From: Vibrio gigantis
GTDB taxonomy: Bacteria; Pseudomonadota; Gammaproteobacteria; Enterobacterales; Vibrionaceae
Assembly: GCF_024347515.1 (NCBI RefSeq)
Contig: NZ_AP025492.1
Coordinates: 2,232,001-2,296,000 of the forward strand
DNA length: 64,000 nt
Direction: 5' to 3'
Below the pieces are notes generated by a model, which worked only from the letters and a program-made list of their open reading frames with translations, made no database searches and was not told the origin of the DNA. Shown here in pieces: positions 53,875 to 62,156 of this stretch (positions are counted from its first letter, which is position 1; the number at the start of each line of letters is the position of its first letter). A program made the translations under genes and the position numbers.

Positions 53875-55158
53875 TTAAAGCAAATTCGGTAAAAACATCA
53901 CTAAGCTTTCAGAGAAAGTCAGCAACATCAGAACCGTGAGTAGTGCTAGCAACAACGGAGCCACTTCTCTTACGAAGTCGACCATACGAACTTTTAAAAT
54001 TGAGCAAACCGTAAACATCATCGAGCCAAATGGCGGAGTCACACCACCAATCATGATATTCACAATCACGATAATGCCGAAGTGAACCGGGTTAACGCCT
54101 AGGTTAAGCACAGCTGGCAATAGTAATGGCGTGAGTATGATCATCGCGGCACCACCTTCGATAAACATACCAACCACTAACAGCAGCACGTTAATCAACA
54201 ACAGCAAGACGAGCTTATTGTCTGTCAGCTCAATCAAAGCCGAAGCAACATTGTGTGGGATCTGCTCTAGCGTCATGTAGTAACCAAAGACCATGGCACC
54301 GATAATGATAAACATGACACTACTGGTGCCCTGCACTGTTTCACGCATGATGAGCGGGATATGGCGAAAGCCCAGTTGACGATAAACGAAGACGCCAATA
54401 ATCGCGCAAAGTAATACTGCGATAGCGCCCGCTTCAGTAGGCGTGAACAAGCCAAAACGCATACCTAAAATAATGCCGAATGGGATCAACAGTGCCGGAA
54501 TCGCTTTCAAGAAGTAGTGAAAACGCTCTTGGGCAGAAGCAGGCTCAGAGCGCGACGGTTTGTAACGGCGTTTACGAGCGATGAACGCGATCGTCACCAT
54601 CAGCGACAGCGCCATCAAAAATGCCGGAACGTAACCCGCAATAAACATTTGATGAACCGACACGTTCGCTAATAAAGCAAAGATGATTAGGTTAATACCC
54701 GGTGGGATCACAGGGCTGATACTTGATGACGCAGCTGTTACCGCAGCCGTGAATGGCAAGTCGTAACCACGCTTAGTCATCTCGGGAGCAAGAATCTTCG
54801 ACTGCATCGCCGCATCCGCGTTTGCAGATCCAGAGATACCCCCCATAAGAGTACTCAATGCCACATTCACTTGAGCAAGACCACCGGTTTTATGGCCAAT
54901 CATAGAATCGGCAAAGGCGAGTAAGCTCTTACTGATCCCTGCATAGTTCATCACCGAACCCACCATGATAAAGAACGGGATGGCCAACAACGGAAAAGAC
55001 TCAGCAGAACTAATAAAGCGCTGCATTACCAAGCTCACCGGAATAGAGTCATTGATAAAAAGAAAGTAAACCATCGCCGATGCAATCAGAGAAAACGCGA
55101 TGGGGATGTTCAAAAGAAACAGAACAAACAGAATAAAGATTGGAAGATAGCTTTCCAT
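53875..55158 (-). CDS. dctM: TRAP transporter large permease (DctM)
   Basis: 427 aa, 11-12 membrane helices. Family features: IPIAFSLIASAMVYFLF, LAIPFFIMVGSVMNYAGISK, MGGISGSANADAAMQSKILA, SSSISPVIPPGINLIIFALL and GGVTPPFGSMMFTVCSI at the end. It forms the elevator-type, sodium-driven transport domain together with the small subunit DctQ and a periplasmic binding protein. Start ATG is 9 nt after the dctQ stop. Confidence 0.94.
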   Translation of the reverse strand: MESYLPIFILFVLFLLNIPIAFSLIASAMVYFLFINDSIPVSLVMQRFISSAESFPLLAIPFFIMVGSVMNYAGISKSLLAFADSMIGHKTGGLAQVNVALSTLMGGISGSANADAAMQSKILAPEMTKRGYDLPFTAAVTAASSSISPVIPPGINLIIFALLANVSVHQMFIAGYVPAFLMALSLMVTIAFIARKRRYKPSRSEPASAQERFHYFLKAIPALLIPFGIILGMRFGLFTPTEAGAIAVLLCAIIGVFVYRQLGFRHIPLIMRETVQGTSSVMFIIIGAMVFGYYMTLEQIPHNVASALIELTDNKLVLLLLINVLLLVVGMFIEGGAAMIILTPLLLPAVLNLGVNPVHFGIIVIVNIMIGGVTPPFGSMMFTVCSILKVRMVDFVREVAPLLLALLTVLMLLTFSESLVMFLPNLL

Positions 55159-55167
55159 GAATCGTAC

Positions 55168-55632
55168 CTACTTAGAAGAGCGCTTTAGAGAAGCGACATC
55201 GTTCGCGATAAATCGAACGGTGTGGATCGCCATCAATGAGAAACAAAGCAACAACACGCCATTGATAACAAAATATGATACGCCCATGACCGGCGTTACC
55301 TTGTTAGATAGCATGAGATATTGATAACTCAGAACCGCCATTAAAATGTTCAGAGCCAGTAGGAAAACGGAAACACACAATCTAAATGGGATTTTTGCTT
55401 TTTCTGGCAGCATGGCAACCACCACATCCACACCCATGTGAAGCTTGTGTTTGTAACAGGAGCTAATCCCTAAGTAGACAGCCCAAATGAAGCAAATAAC
55501 CGACAGCTCTTCACTCCACGGGACAACAAAGCCAAATCCATAACGCAAGACGACGTTAACGATAACAACCAAAACGGTGATCGAAATAGCGATAGAAGCG
55601 AGGATTTCTTCAATATTTTTCAATAAAAACAA
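55168..55632 (-). CDS. dctQ: TRAP transporter small permease (DctQ)
   Basis: 154 aa with four membrane helices (ILASIAISITVLVVIVNVVL, WSEELSVICFIWAVYLGISS, LCVSVFLLALNILMAVLSYQ, VINGVLLLCFSLMAIHTV). The EELS and HKLHMGVDVVVAMLP segments are DctQ family markers. The best start is the TTG at 55632, which has GGAG seven bases ahead; an ATG is not available. It is separated from the binding-protein gene by a hairpin (55684-55707). Confidence 0.85.
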   Translation of the reverse strand: MFLLKNIEEILASIAISITVLVVIVNVVLRYGFGFVVPWSEELSVICFIWAVYLGISSCYKHKLHMGVDVVVAMLPEKAKIPFRLCVSVFLLALNILMAVLSYQYLMLSNKVTPVMGVSYFVINGVLLLCFSLMAIHTVRFIANDVASLKRSSK

Positions 55633-55683
55633 AAGACTTCTCCAACGAAATACCTAATACAACGTGGGTATTTCAGGAATAAA

Positions 55684-55707
55684 ACGGCCTAAGAATATTT
55701 AGGCCGT
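55684..55707 (-). terminator. Intra-operon hairpin between dctP and dctQ
   Basis: ACGGCCTAA/TTAGGCCGT with a 6-base loop and, on the minus strand, a following TTTTATT. It lies 32 nt after dctP. A leaky terminator or stabilising hairpin here would leave more binding-protein mRNA than permease mRNA, a usual arrangement in TRAP and ABC operons. Confidence 0.7.
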
Positions 55708-55739
55708 AATCATTAACTAATTAATTTGAGTATGCAGGA

Positions 55740-56753
55740 CTACTGTGCAGCTCGGATCGTTTCTAGCTCTTTCATGATCGTCGCGTGTATGCCTTCACTC
55801 CAGCTTGGGAACTGGTTGTACACATCTGCCGTCAACTGGTTGAACTCTTCAGAATTCACTTCATTGAAGGTAACGCCTAGCTCTTCAAGTTTCTGAGTGT
55901 ATTCAACATCCAGTTTAACTAGCTCAGCAGTGTTAGATTCAGCACCAGCCTCTAGCTCTTCGTTGATGATCTGTTGTTGCTCTGGCGTAAATTTGTCCCA
56001 AAGCGTTGGTGAAATGTAGATACCCACTGTGCCAAGGAAGTGCTTAGTCAAAGACATGTTCTTAGCCACTTCGTAGATCTTGGTTGAGTACATGGTCAGG
56101 ATAGAACCTTCAAGACCGTCAACAACGCCTTGTTGAACACCTGCATAGGTCTCAGGGAATGGAAGAGAAGCTGGAGCTGCGCCCATTGCTGAAAGTGTGC
56201 TGATGAACAGCTGACTTTGTGGAACACGAATACGCATGCCTTTCATGTCATCAGAGTTAACGATCTCTTTATTGGTGATCATGTGGCGGAAGCCAAACAT
56301 GTAGTCTGCATTCAATACTTTGATGCCTTTTTCTTCCGCTTTAGCCTTAAGGCCAGCAACGAAATCAGTGTCCATCATCGCTAAATATTCATCGTAAGTG
56401 TTGTACAGCATTGGACCTGCCAGTGCAGCGAAGTCAGGCACGTAATCACCTAGATAAGTCAAATCCTCTACGGCAATCCAGTTGGCACCGTTAACCACTT
56501 GTTCCAAGTTATCTTTGTAAACAGGTAATTGACCACCAGGGAAAACTTTAATGTTTACCGAGCCATCGGTTCTTTCTCGAATTTTGTCGGTCGCTTTGAT
56601 TAGCTCTTGTGTAAGCAACTCATTTTGAGTGAACACAAGACTCATGTTGATATTGATCGGCTCGTCTTTAGCTTCAGAACCAGCCTTGTCAGCTTCACCA
56701 CAACCAACAAGCAGCGTTGCCGCCATAATTACTGTACCTAATAGCTTTTTCAT
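55740..56753 (-). CDS. dctP: TRAP transporter substrate-binding lipoprotein (DctP)
   Basis: 337 aa. The lipobox LLVGC gives acylated C18 (G at +2), so this binding protein is tethered to the membrane, less usual than a free periplasmic one. Family features: INMSLVFTQNELLTQELIKA, VNIKVFPGGQLPVYKDNLEQ, IRVPQSQLFISTLSAMGAAP with the conserved arginine that binds carboxylates, PASLPFPETYAGVQQGVVDG and SLTKHFLGTVGIYISPTLWD. Ligand unknown. First gene of the dctP-Q-M-HAD operon, divergent from ugpQ and the DeoR gene. Confidence 0.92.
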   Translation of the reverse strand: MKKLLGTVIMAATLLVGCGEADKAGSEAKDEPININMSLVFTQNELLTQELIKATDKIRERTDGSVNIKVFPGGQLPVYKDNLEQVVNGANWIAVEDLTYLGDYVPDFAALAGPMLYNTYDEYLAMMDTDFVAGLKAKAEEKGIKVLNADYMFGFRHMITNKEIVNSDDMKGMRIRVPQSQLFISTLSAMGAAPASLPFPETYAGVQQGVVDGLEGSILTMYSTKIYEVAKNMSLTKHFLGTVGIYISPTLWDKFTPEQQQIINEELEAGAESNTAELVKLDVEYTQKLEELGVTFNEVNSEEFNQLTADVYNQFPSWSEGIHATIMKELETIRAAQ

Positions 56754-56870
56754 TTTTAATCACCTTTATGTGGCTATCGTTTTCTAAATATAGAGGGTGT
56801 TATTAAGTTTTCGTAGAGTATGTGAGTGAATTATTACATTCATATGAACATTTATCTTAGCGATTTGAAC

Positions 56871-56894
56871 ATAGTGAGTATAAGGTCTCACTAT
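56871..56894. promoter_or_regulatory. Candidate operator palindrome between the TRAP operon and ugpQ
   Basis: ATAGTGAG-TATAAGGT-CTCACTAT: two perfect 8-base arms with an 8-base spacer in the middle of the 273-nt divergent gap. A second, weaker dyad TGAAT-N6-ATTCA lies at 56827-56842. A DeoR-type regulator encoded next door may bind here. Confidence 0.6.
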
Positions 56895-57026
56895 TGTACA
56901 AACTCTATCCAACTCTTTTTAACTAGTTCTCATTTAAAACAGCGCAATATGGTGGAGAGTTAATAAATCTGTAATAAAGTGGAGCTACTGTTTCCTGAAT
57001 TTTCAAATGAACATCGAGATTGAATT

Positions 57027-57731
57027 ATGATCACAGGCCACCGCGGTGCCGCTTCTTTAGCACCTGAAAATACGTTAGTGAGTATTGAACACGCAGCGAA
57101 AGCTGGTGCTAAATGGATTGAAATTGATACCCAGTTGAGCGCTGATGGCATCCCTATGGTTTTTCATGACAAGACAGTCAATCGTTGTACTAACGGAACG
57201 GGCAATATCGCCGATTTAGACTTAACCACACTCAAGACGTTAGATGCTGGTAGTTGGTTTGGTAGCGAGTTCGCGGGGACCACGATTCCTACTTTGAGCG
57301 AAGCGTTTGATAAATGCCTAGAACTTGATGTAACTCTGAACCTTGAAATCAAAATTTATGACGATAAAGCTATTCAGCCTCTAGTTGAAACAGTGATCGC
57401 ACTGGTTGAGCAAAAGCAGTTCCCTATTGAAAAACTGCTCATCTCAAGCTTCAAAAAAGAAGCGCTAAGTCTTTGCCAGCAAATGATGCCTGAGGTTAAA
57501 CGTGGTTTTATCTGCGAAGTGTGGAACGATTTCAGCCTGGAGTCCCTTCAATCACTCGATCTGTACAGCATTCATATTGATCACCGCATCCTTGATGAGA
57601 AAACAGCAAAAACGATCAAAGCTTCAGGCGCAGTTCTGAAAATATGGACCCTGAACGATCCACAATTGGCGGCTAAATATTTCAATCTGGGTGTCGATAA
57701 CATCATCACCGATGTACCAAACCAATTTTAG
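57027..57731 (+). CDS. Glycerophosphodiester phosphodiesterase (cytoplasmic, UgpQ-like)
   Basis: 234 aa without a signal peptide, so cytoplasmic like UgpQ rather than periplasmic like GlpQ. It hydrolyses glycerophosphodiesters to sn-glycerol-3-phosphate plus an alcohol. Family motifs: HRG at residues 5-7 (TGHRGAASLAPENT), E32/D34 in EIDTQLSADGIPMVFHD with H47, and LNLEIKIYDD. The C-terminal end VDNIITDVPNQF is typical. Divergent from the TRAP operon, and 9 nt upstream of the DeoR gene with which it is cotranscribed. Being cytoplasmic, it needs an importer for its substrate, which the adjacent TRAP system could supply. Confidence 0.92.
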   Translation: MITGHRGAASLAPENTLVSIEHAAKAGAKWIEIDTQLSADGIPMVFHDKTVNRCTNGTGNIADLDLTTLKTLDAGSWFGSEFAGTTIPTLSEAFDKCLELDVTLNLEIKIYDDKAIQPLVETVIALVEQKQFPIEKLLISSFKKEALSLCQQMMPEVKRGFICEVWNDFSLESLQSLDLYSIHIDHRILDEKTAKTIKASGAVLKIWTLNDPQLAAKYFNLGVDNIITDVPNQF

Positions 57732-57740
57732 TGAGCATCT

Positions 57741-58493
57741 ATGGAACTGAACCATCGCCAGAAAGAAATACTCGCAACGCTTAAAGCTAACCAAGATATT
57801 CAGATCGACCACTTAGCCGAGTTGTTTTCTGTTACCACTCAAACCATTCGTCGTGACGTAAACCACCTGTGTGAGCAAGGTCTAGCGCGAAGAGTACACG
57901 GAGGCGTCAGCCTACCTACTACGCTCACGAATACGAGTTATCGATTCCGCGCTGGCGTTGAGTCAGAAACAAAAGACAGTATTGCTATAGCAGTTGCCGA
58001 TGCGATACCTGAAGGCTCAACGGTCATGATGGGCATTGGTACCACCGTCACTCGAATCGCACAGTACTTATTGGCAAAGCCAGCGCTAAGAGTGATCACC
58101 AATAACCTTCAAGTGGCTCGTATCCTTGAGGCAAATGAGCAGATTGAAGTGTATTTGGCGGGTGGTTTGTTTAGACGAGAGCATCAAGATATGGTTGGCA
58201 GTAGCGTGGTCCACTTCTTCTCCGACTTTGAAGCAGACATCGGCATTTGTGGTTGTGGTTCAGTAACAGACAGTCATTTCGCTATGGAGCATGAACAAGT
58301 TGAAGCTGACCTATCCAAGTCAATCATAAAGAACAGCCGTGAAAGTTGGCTAGTCGCAGACTCCAGTAAATGGGGACGCTTTGCGGCTCTGAAGGTAGCG
58401 TCACTGAGTGATTTTGATCGTATATACACTAATAACAGCCAGTTACCTTCGGAGCTAAACATACACTTAGTAGAGGACGATACTCATGCTTAG
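57741..58493 (+). CDS. DeoR-family regulator (GlpR-like)
   Basis: 250 aa. N-terminal winged helix: MELNHRQKEILATLKANQDI then LAELFSVTTQTIRRDVNHLCEQ and GLARRVHGGVSL (residues 1-57). The DeoR C-terminal sensor domain has AIPEGSTVMMGIGTTVTRIAQ, LRVITNNLQVARIL and the glycine-rich VYLAGGLFRREHQDM. Length and pattern are close to E. coli GlpR, whose effector is glycerol-3-phosphate. Cotranscribed with the GDPD gene and divergent from the TRAP operon, it is the likely local regulator with a phosphorylated glycerol-type effector. Confidence 0.92.
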   Translation: MELNHRQKEILATLKANQDIQIDHLAELFSVTTQTIRRDVNHLCEQGLARRVHGGVSLPTTLTNTSYRFRAGVESETKDSIAIAVADAIPEGSTVMMGIGTTVTRIAQYLLAKPALRVITNNLQVARILEANEQIEVYLAGGLFRREHQDMVGSSVVHFFSDFEADIGICGCGSVTDSHFAMEHEQVEADLSKSIIKNSRESWLVADSSKWGRFAALKVASLSDFDRIYTNNSQLPSELNIHLVEDDTHA

Positions 58494-58543
58494 ATACAAA
58501 GTGCTAACTATTTCAAAATGCCGAGCAATCTAAACAAGTAAAT

Positions 58544-59521
58544 TTAAGCGTCAAGTACTAGGCTTGGTCGAATTAAATCATAAACACAAGCAAGTTCACG
58601 ACTGAATTCAAAATGTTTGTTGATGATGCCGCCAGCCATATGAGGATGCCCGCCGCCAAAACCAACCCCTTTTTCATTAAGAGCGCTTCTAACTATCTTC
58701 GCGACATTGTTTTTTGAACACTCAGAACGGAGAGAGATAAAGGTCTTCTCTCTATTTCTAGCAGTGAGAACAACAATATCGAGCTCATCAACGCTCAGCA
58801 AGAAATCACCTAACACGCCAAGCATATTTTTAGGGCAACCTTCAGGAAGCACAGCAAATGCTGCATTTTTTTCACGACGTAAGCTATCGAGCATAGAATA
58901 GAATAGTTTTAATTCATGGAACTCTACTTGATTACGACAAATTTTGTTAACCATATCATTATTGGCCTTCGCTTGAAGATACAACAATGCTTTTAGATCT
59001 GCCGTCCCTACCCCTCGGGTAAAGTTTGCGGTATCAAAACTCAAACCAACCAATAGTGCTGTCGCAATATTTTGGGGCATCTGCAGAGAAAAATAACGAT
59101 AATACTCAACCATTATGGTTGCTGTTGAACCATAGTTTGAACGTATATCGGAATACCATACAAAATCAGGTGCTTTCACTTGGTGGTGGTCGATCACTCC
59201 TACCTCAAGCCCCGGAAAGTCGATGACATTTTTCTCACCAATACAGCCATCAACAACAATAATCTTGTCATCCGGTTGTAGTTTCAAATCTTTTGGCTGA
59301 TAGATTGGAATATCTAGCCAATCTATTAAGTTCCTGAGTGACACTCGATCTATATAACCATGAAACGTAATATATGGGCGCAGCCCTTTACTTTTTAATA
59401 AGTATGCCAAGGCGTATGCGGAAGAAATCGCATCATGATCAGGGAAGTCATGAGCTTGAATAATGATTCTGTCATCACCCTTAAGCCGTTCTAGAAAGCT
59501 TTCGAACTTTAAATTTGCCAT
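58544..59521 (-). CDS. DHH-family phosphoesterase
   Basis: 325 aa. DHH domain with metal-binding motifs: HDFPDHDAISSA near residues 24-35 (H24, D28, D30), VVDGC, VIDHHQVKAPD (DHH motif) and DTANFTRGVGTADL. The DHHA1-type C-terminal domain ends with GVGFGGGHPHMAGGIINK. Members include RecJ, NrnA (oligoribonuclease/pAp phosphatase) and PDE-type enzymes; size and two-domain layout resemble NrnA. Whether it cuts short RNA, pAp or a cyclic-dinucleotide product is unknown. It lies 51 nt after the DeoR gene but convergent with it; the neighbour upstream is separated by a terminator. Confidence 0.88.
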   Translation of the reverse strand: MANLKFESFLERLKGDDRIIIQAHDFPDHDAISSAYALAYLLKSKGLRPYITFHGYIDRVSLRNLIDWLDIPIYQPKDLKLQPDDKIIVVDGCIGEKNVIDFPGLEVGVIDHHQVKAPDFVWYSDIRSNYGSTATIMVEYYRYFSLQMPQNIATALLVGLSFDTANFTRGVGTADLKALLYLQAKANNDMVNKICRNQVEFHELKLFYSMLDSLRREKNAAFAVLPEGCPKNMLGVLGDFLLSVDELDIVVLTARNREKTFISLRSECSKNNVAKIVRSALNEKGVGFGGGHPHMAGGIINKHFEFSRELACVYDLIRPSLVLDA

Positions 59522-59538
59522 AATCCCACTGCTAATAA

Positions 59539-59566
59539 AGTTCTAGCTTGATAGAAAGCTAGAACT
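59539..59566 (-). terminator. Terminator at the end of the envelope cluster
   Basis: AGTTCTAGCTT/AAGCTAGAACT, an 11-base perfect stem with a 6-base loop, followed on the minus strand by TTATTAG. It lies 14 bases after the stop of the 269-aa protein. Confidence 0.8.
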
Positions 59567-59579
59567 GATTTGTTAATGG

Positions 59580-60389
59580 TTAACTCTTATGAATTAAACG
59601 ATATTCGGTGTTAGACAAAATAGCTTCTTCTAAAGCCCCCACACCTAATGTACTGTAACCATAGAAATTAGGTTTCGCATTCAAACGTAAAGACTGTACG
59701 CTCTTTACGACGTGCTCATCCATAGTCAGCGAGTCAACTACGTCGGAAAGCAATTTCCGGTTGTTTTTTGTCATAGGTGCAATGAACTCACTAGCTCCGC
59801 TGATTGAAGAATATAAGTAGCCAAACTCACCGCCATTATTTTCTTCAATGTAATAATTGCCAGTTCTAGAGAACGACGCTCGAATTTCATTGACACTTTC
59901 AATGGCGTTAAAAGGTTGATTGAAAAACTCCGAACCACCTGCATGTTCTAATGTTTCAGGGGCAAAGCCTTCATCTGGAAATACAAGATAAGCAACAATG
60001 GCATTATCTCTGGTAATCGATGAGAGTATAAAGTTATCGTCTTTGTAGTATTTGATAACGTCATCGCCACTTGAACGCTTAATATAAACGGGGGCACCAA
60101 ATGTCTGATCTAATATTTCAGCTGATGAGCGGATATACACTTTTTCAAGCTTTTTGTGTGATGGAATATCAGTCATTTGTGAAAGACCAAAATCCACCAT
60201 CTTTTCGATTGCATCAAAACTATCGTTAAAACCACCCAAAGCAATTGAGACGACTGACAACAAACCAATAGTGCGCGCTAAGTTTCCTTTACTTTGTGCT
60301 TCTAACAACGATTCTTGATTATCTTGGAGCTCTTTCAGTTCATCTTGAATTTCTTTTGGAACGTCATTTTGTTGTTCTGCAGACATCAT
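59580..60389 (-). CDS. Membrane-anchored protein of unknown function
   Basis: 269 aa from ATG 60389, whose A overlaps the stop of the preceding small gene (TGATG), so they are translationally coupled. Residues 8-35 are a Gln/Glu/Lys-rich coiled coil (IQDELKELQDNQESLL), residues about 41-58 a hydrophobic helix (TIGLLSVVSIALGGF), and the rest is a soluble alpha/beta-like domain (SAEILDQTFGAPVYIKRSSG, YYIEENNGGEFGYLYSSISG). It may belong to the poorly known ETEC_3214-type family, but I cannot confirm that from sequence alone. It shares an operon-like layout with the small membrane protein and a lytic transglycosylase. Confidence 0.7.
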   Translation of the reverse strand: MMSAEQQNDVPKEIQDELKELQDNQESLLEAQSKGNLARTIGLLSVVSIALGGFNDSFDAIEKMVDFGLSQMTDIPSHKKLEKVYIRSSAEILDQTFGAPVYIKRSSGDDVIKYYKDDNFILSSITRDNAIVAYLVFPDEGFAPETLEHAGGSEFFNQPFNAIESVNEIRASFSRTGNYYIEENNGGEFGYLYSSISGASEFIAPMTKNNRKLLSDVVDSLTMDEHVVKSVQSLRLNAKPNFYGYSTLGVGALEEAILSNTEYRLIHKS

Positions 60390-60559
60390 CAACCTTTAAT
60401 ATCGTCTATTGTATCCATCAATGCCTCTTTGCCGTCTTCAGCTCGTTCTTGTACTCGCTCAAAAGCATCTGTATCCATTATATTTTTAATTTCATCGTCG
60501 TAATTAAGGCCTAGGTAAATACCAATGGCGATGAAAAATAAAGCAAAAATCTTAAACAT
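60389..60559 (-). CDS. Small single-pass membrane protein
   Basis: 56 aa from ATG 60559 (GAGAG 6 bases ahead; a TTG four codons earlier lacks a site). One N-terminal membrane helix (MFKIFALFFIAIGIYLGLNY) followed by a short, highly charged amphipathic tail (FERVQERAEDGKEALMDTID). The stop overlaps the start of the next gene. Its function is unknown. It could be a membrane-anchored partner for the 269-aa protein, since both share the TGATG coupling. Confidence 0.7.
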   Translation of the reverse strand: MFKIFALFFIAIGIYLGLNYDDEIKNIMDTDAFERVQERAEDGKEALMDTIDDIKG

Positions 60560-60589
60560 TGTTACTCTCAAAAATTCTATAAGAAATTA

Positions 60590-60613
60590 AAGCACACGCC
60601 TTCCCATGTGCTT
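60590..60613 (-). terminator. Hairpin after the lytic transglycosylase gene
   Basis: AAGCACA/TGTGCTT stem with a 10-base loop (extendable by a C-G-type pair), followed on the minus strand by TAATTTCTT. It lies 11 bases after the stop. Probably a partial terminator before the two downstream genes. Confidence 0.6.
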
Positions 60614-60623
60614 ACTACAAGTA

Positions 60624-62078
60624 TTATTTATATAGTGCGATACGGCTGTTTACTTTCTTCAAGTAGTTCTTTGTTTCATCGTATGGCAACTTCGCAACCA
60701 ATTGGTTATACACTTGTTCCGGGGTCATCTGATTGATCACTTTAGATGCTTTACCAATGCTAGTTGAGCGGTCTTTATTAAACGCACGAGCAACGTTTCC
60801 TGCACCAGTGTTGTAAGCCGCAATCATGCAATACAAACGACTTTGATCATTCTCGATCTTACGTAAATATTTGCTATTCAAGATATCTAAGTAAGCAGTA
60901 CCAGTTTCAACGTTAATGACGGGTTGATATAGATCTGAAGCTTTCATTGGCGCATCTATATTTCGAACTTGTTTGTTAACATCATGCCCCGCACTGGTTG
61001 GAACCACTTGCATAAGACCAAATGCTGGTACGTGAGATTTAGCGTCAGGGCGAAAAGCAGACTCAGAGTGCATGATCGCCATAATCAATGCCGCATCTAT
61101 TTCCCAGTTCTTGCTTTCTTTCTCTGCGAGAGGTGTATATTTGCTCGCACGAGATTTCAAACTATTCTCTGGCAGCTTAACTTTATAACTGACCACTTTT
61201 TTAGGCTTCGTCGAAGAAGAAACTACTTCCGTAGTAGGTTTTTTCTTCACCGCTTGAGTTTTAGGTGCCACTTTCTCAACTACTGTCGGAGAAGCTTTTA
61301 CTGGTATTGACTCTGTGCTAGCAACTTCTTGCACTTTTTCATCAATAACCTCTGATTGCTCTCCTGATAAGCCATGTTTAGTTCGCATTTCGCTGTAAAG
61401 CTTAGTTTGAGCAGCAATACGCTCTTGTGCTTTAGTAAGCAGTGCCATTTTCTTATCATGAGCGCGTTGGTAAATGAAGGAATCTGGGATACCAGTATCT
61501 GATTGAATCAGTCGTTCAGCTTGAACATCAAGTTCATTCATTTGGCTTTGCGTTTGTTCAATAACGAAGTTCTTCTCTTCTTGTTCTTTATCTAAAGAAT
61601 ACAAAACCGCATGGTCGACCGCTTTCAGCTTGGCTAGATCAACCGTTTTCCCCTCAACTTCAACAGGGATTTTTCTTACAAGCGCTTCTATTTCTTCAGG
61701 GCTGCTGTCTTCATCAACTAAAACAGAAACCGTAGCGGTATTACTTTCATAATCCACTGCTGTCTTAACTTGATCGTTTTGTGAATAATCGACCTGTTTT
61801 GTTTGAGAAGATACCTCTCCTTCCCCCCAATTTTTAATAAGATCTGTACGGCGCTCATCAAGTTTATTGGTATATTCGTCACGCCATTGTTCATACTCGT
61901 CCAAGTAAGCATTTACATAAGCATGAAATTCTTTAAGTTTTTCTTCTTGGGACTGACTTGCTTTTACAACCGCATTATTAAGTTGTTGTTTTTGACTATC
62001 TGACACTGCGTGTGTTGGAAAGCTAACAGCTGCTGAAATTGCAATAGCCAGCCCTGTCTTGGTGATCGTTTTATACAT
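60624..62078 (-). CDS. MltC-like lytic transglycosylase
   Basis: 484 aa, with signal peptide residues 1-24 (ends THA) and no lipobox, so periplasmic rather than a lipoprotein like MltC. The N-terminal half resembles the MltC N domain (residues 25-130, rich in Gln/Glu/Lys). A long charged coiled-coil-like linker (190-290) with Lys/Pro/Thr repeats follows. The SLT-type domain (residues 325-480) has the catalytic glutamate in LIMAIMHSESAFRPDAKS, then FGLMQVVPTSAGHDV and CMIAAYNTGAGNVARAF. It cleaves the glycan strand with 1,6-anhydro-muramic acid formation. The linker looks like it spans the peptidoglycan. It lies downstream of LPP20-type envelope genes and upstream of two small membrane genes. 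Confidence 0.9.
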   Translation of the reverse strand: MYKTITKTGLAIAISAAVSFPTHAVSDSQKQQLNNAVVKASQSQEEKLKEFHAYVNAYLDEYEQWRDEYTNKLDERRTDLIKNWGEGEVSSQTKQVDYSQNDQVKTAVDYESNTATVSVLVDEDSSPEEIEALVRKIPVEVEGKTVDLAKLKAVDHAVLYSLDKEQEEKNFVIEQTQSQMNELDVQAERLIQSDTGIPDSFIYQRAHDKKMALLTKAQERIAAQTKLYSEMRTKHGLSGEQSEVIDEKVQEVASTESIPVKASPTVVEKVAPKTQAVKKKPTTEVVSSSTKPKKVVSYKVKLPENSLKSRASKYTPLAEKESKNWEIDAALIMAIMHSESAFRPDAKSHVPAFGLMQVVPTSAGHDVNKQVRNIDAPMKASDLYQPVINVETGTAYLDILNSKYLRKIENDQSRLYCMIAAYNTGAGNVARAFNKDRSTSIGKASKVINQMTPEQVYNQLVAKLPYDETKNYLKKVNSRIALYK

Positions 62079-62104
62079 AACTAACTCCGAGAGAGTATAG
62101 AAAC

Positions 62105-62128
62105 AAAGGCCACTCTATAGTGGCCTTT
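62105..62128 (-). terminator. Hairpin between the LPP20 gene and the lytic transglycosylase gene
   Basis: AAAGGCCACT-CTAT-AGTGGCCTTT, a perfect 10-base stem. On the minus strand it is followed by GTTTC, only a weak T tract, 29 bases after the LPP20 stop. It may partly terminate transcription before the next gene. Confidence 0.65.
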
Positions 62129-62156
62129 TTCAATTTAACTAATCGTCAAGCAACGA

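Noticed and set aside
56821..56842. CRP site before dctP
   Set aside because: TGTGA is present but the second half is TATTA instead of TCACA; too poor a match.
60572..60623. Coding continuation between the lytic transglycosylase and small membrane gene
   Set aside because: Only a hairpin and AT-rich sequence; no ORF.
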